46,591 nucleotides of DNA from an uncultured Oligoflexia bacterium (GTDB taxonomy: Bacteria; Bdellovibrionota; Bacteriovoracia; Bacteriovoracales; Bacteriovoracaceae): positions 1 to 46,591 of the forward strand of contig CATLVU010000007.1 of the NCBI GenBank assembly GCA_950061135.1, in the 5' to 3' direction. The notes below the pieces were generated by a model. It searched no databases. It had not been told where the DNA came from and saw only the letters and a program-made list of their open reading frames with translations. This document shows positions 46,499 through 46,591 of the stretch, piece by piece. Each line of letters opens with the position of its first letter. Position 1 is the first letter of the stretch. The translations under genes were made by a program, and so were the position numbers.

Positions 46499-46591
46499 TG
46501 AGTAAGAAAGTGAAAAAAACACAAGAAAATTTTGTATGGCTGTCTTATTCTGACTTGGCAACAGGTCTTTTGATTTCCTTTATATTAATCT
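46498..46591 (+). CDS. zorB: ZorB-like (MotB/OmpA-type) protein, 5' end only
   Basis: TAATG-coupled start; MSKKVKKTQENFVWLSYSDLATGLLISFILI, MotB/ZorB N-terminal TM motif. Confidence 0.75.
   Translation, partial: MSKKVKKTQENFVWLSYSDLATGLLISFILI

Overview
AT-rich, strongly mosaic accessory region; the host lineage cannot be fixed from sequence alone. From left to right it contains: (1) the end of a conjugative-transfer operon (VirB4/TraC-like ATPase, VirB5-, VirB6-, VirB8/TraE-, VirB9/TraK- and VirB10/TraB-like genes, a lipoprotein, a VirD4/TraD coupling ATPase and a replication-relaxation-like protein), then ssb, an excisionase-like HTH and a tyrosine integrase. A 138-bp cloverleaf-like inverted-repeat element sits between the transfer genes and the accessory genes. 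(2) A cargo/defence-like stretch at 9.5-17 kb: a ParB-like protein, a lysine-repeat-tailed putative PD-(D/E)XK nuclease, a HEPN-like protein, a truncated gene, and an AbiEi-like/nucleotidyltransferase toxin-antitoxin candidate with three phased operators. (3) A heavy-metal island at 17-34.6 kb: two paralogous CDF transporters at its ends, MerR with a thioredoxin-MerC-like protein, CopZ/CopA/CsoR, an ECF sigma/anti-sigma pair, and CusCBA-like efflux plus CzcD. It carries three CsoR-type operators, a decayed transposase and an integrase remnant. (4) A second integrase module at 35.1-36.8 kb. (5) A second defence island at 36.8-46.6 kb: McrBC, a convergent HEPN-like gene, a DUF2779 remnant abutting an integrase 3' remnant, a two-gene module behind three 30-bp-phased palindromic repeats, a BRCT-like small protein, and the start of a ZorA-ZorB (Zorya) system that runs off the window. 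All family calls come from reading motifs in the translations; no database search was run.
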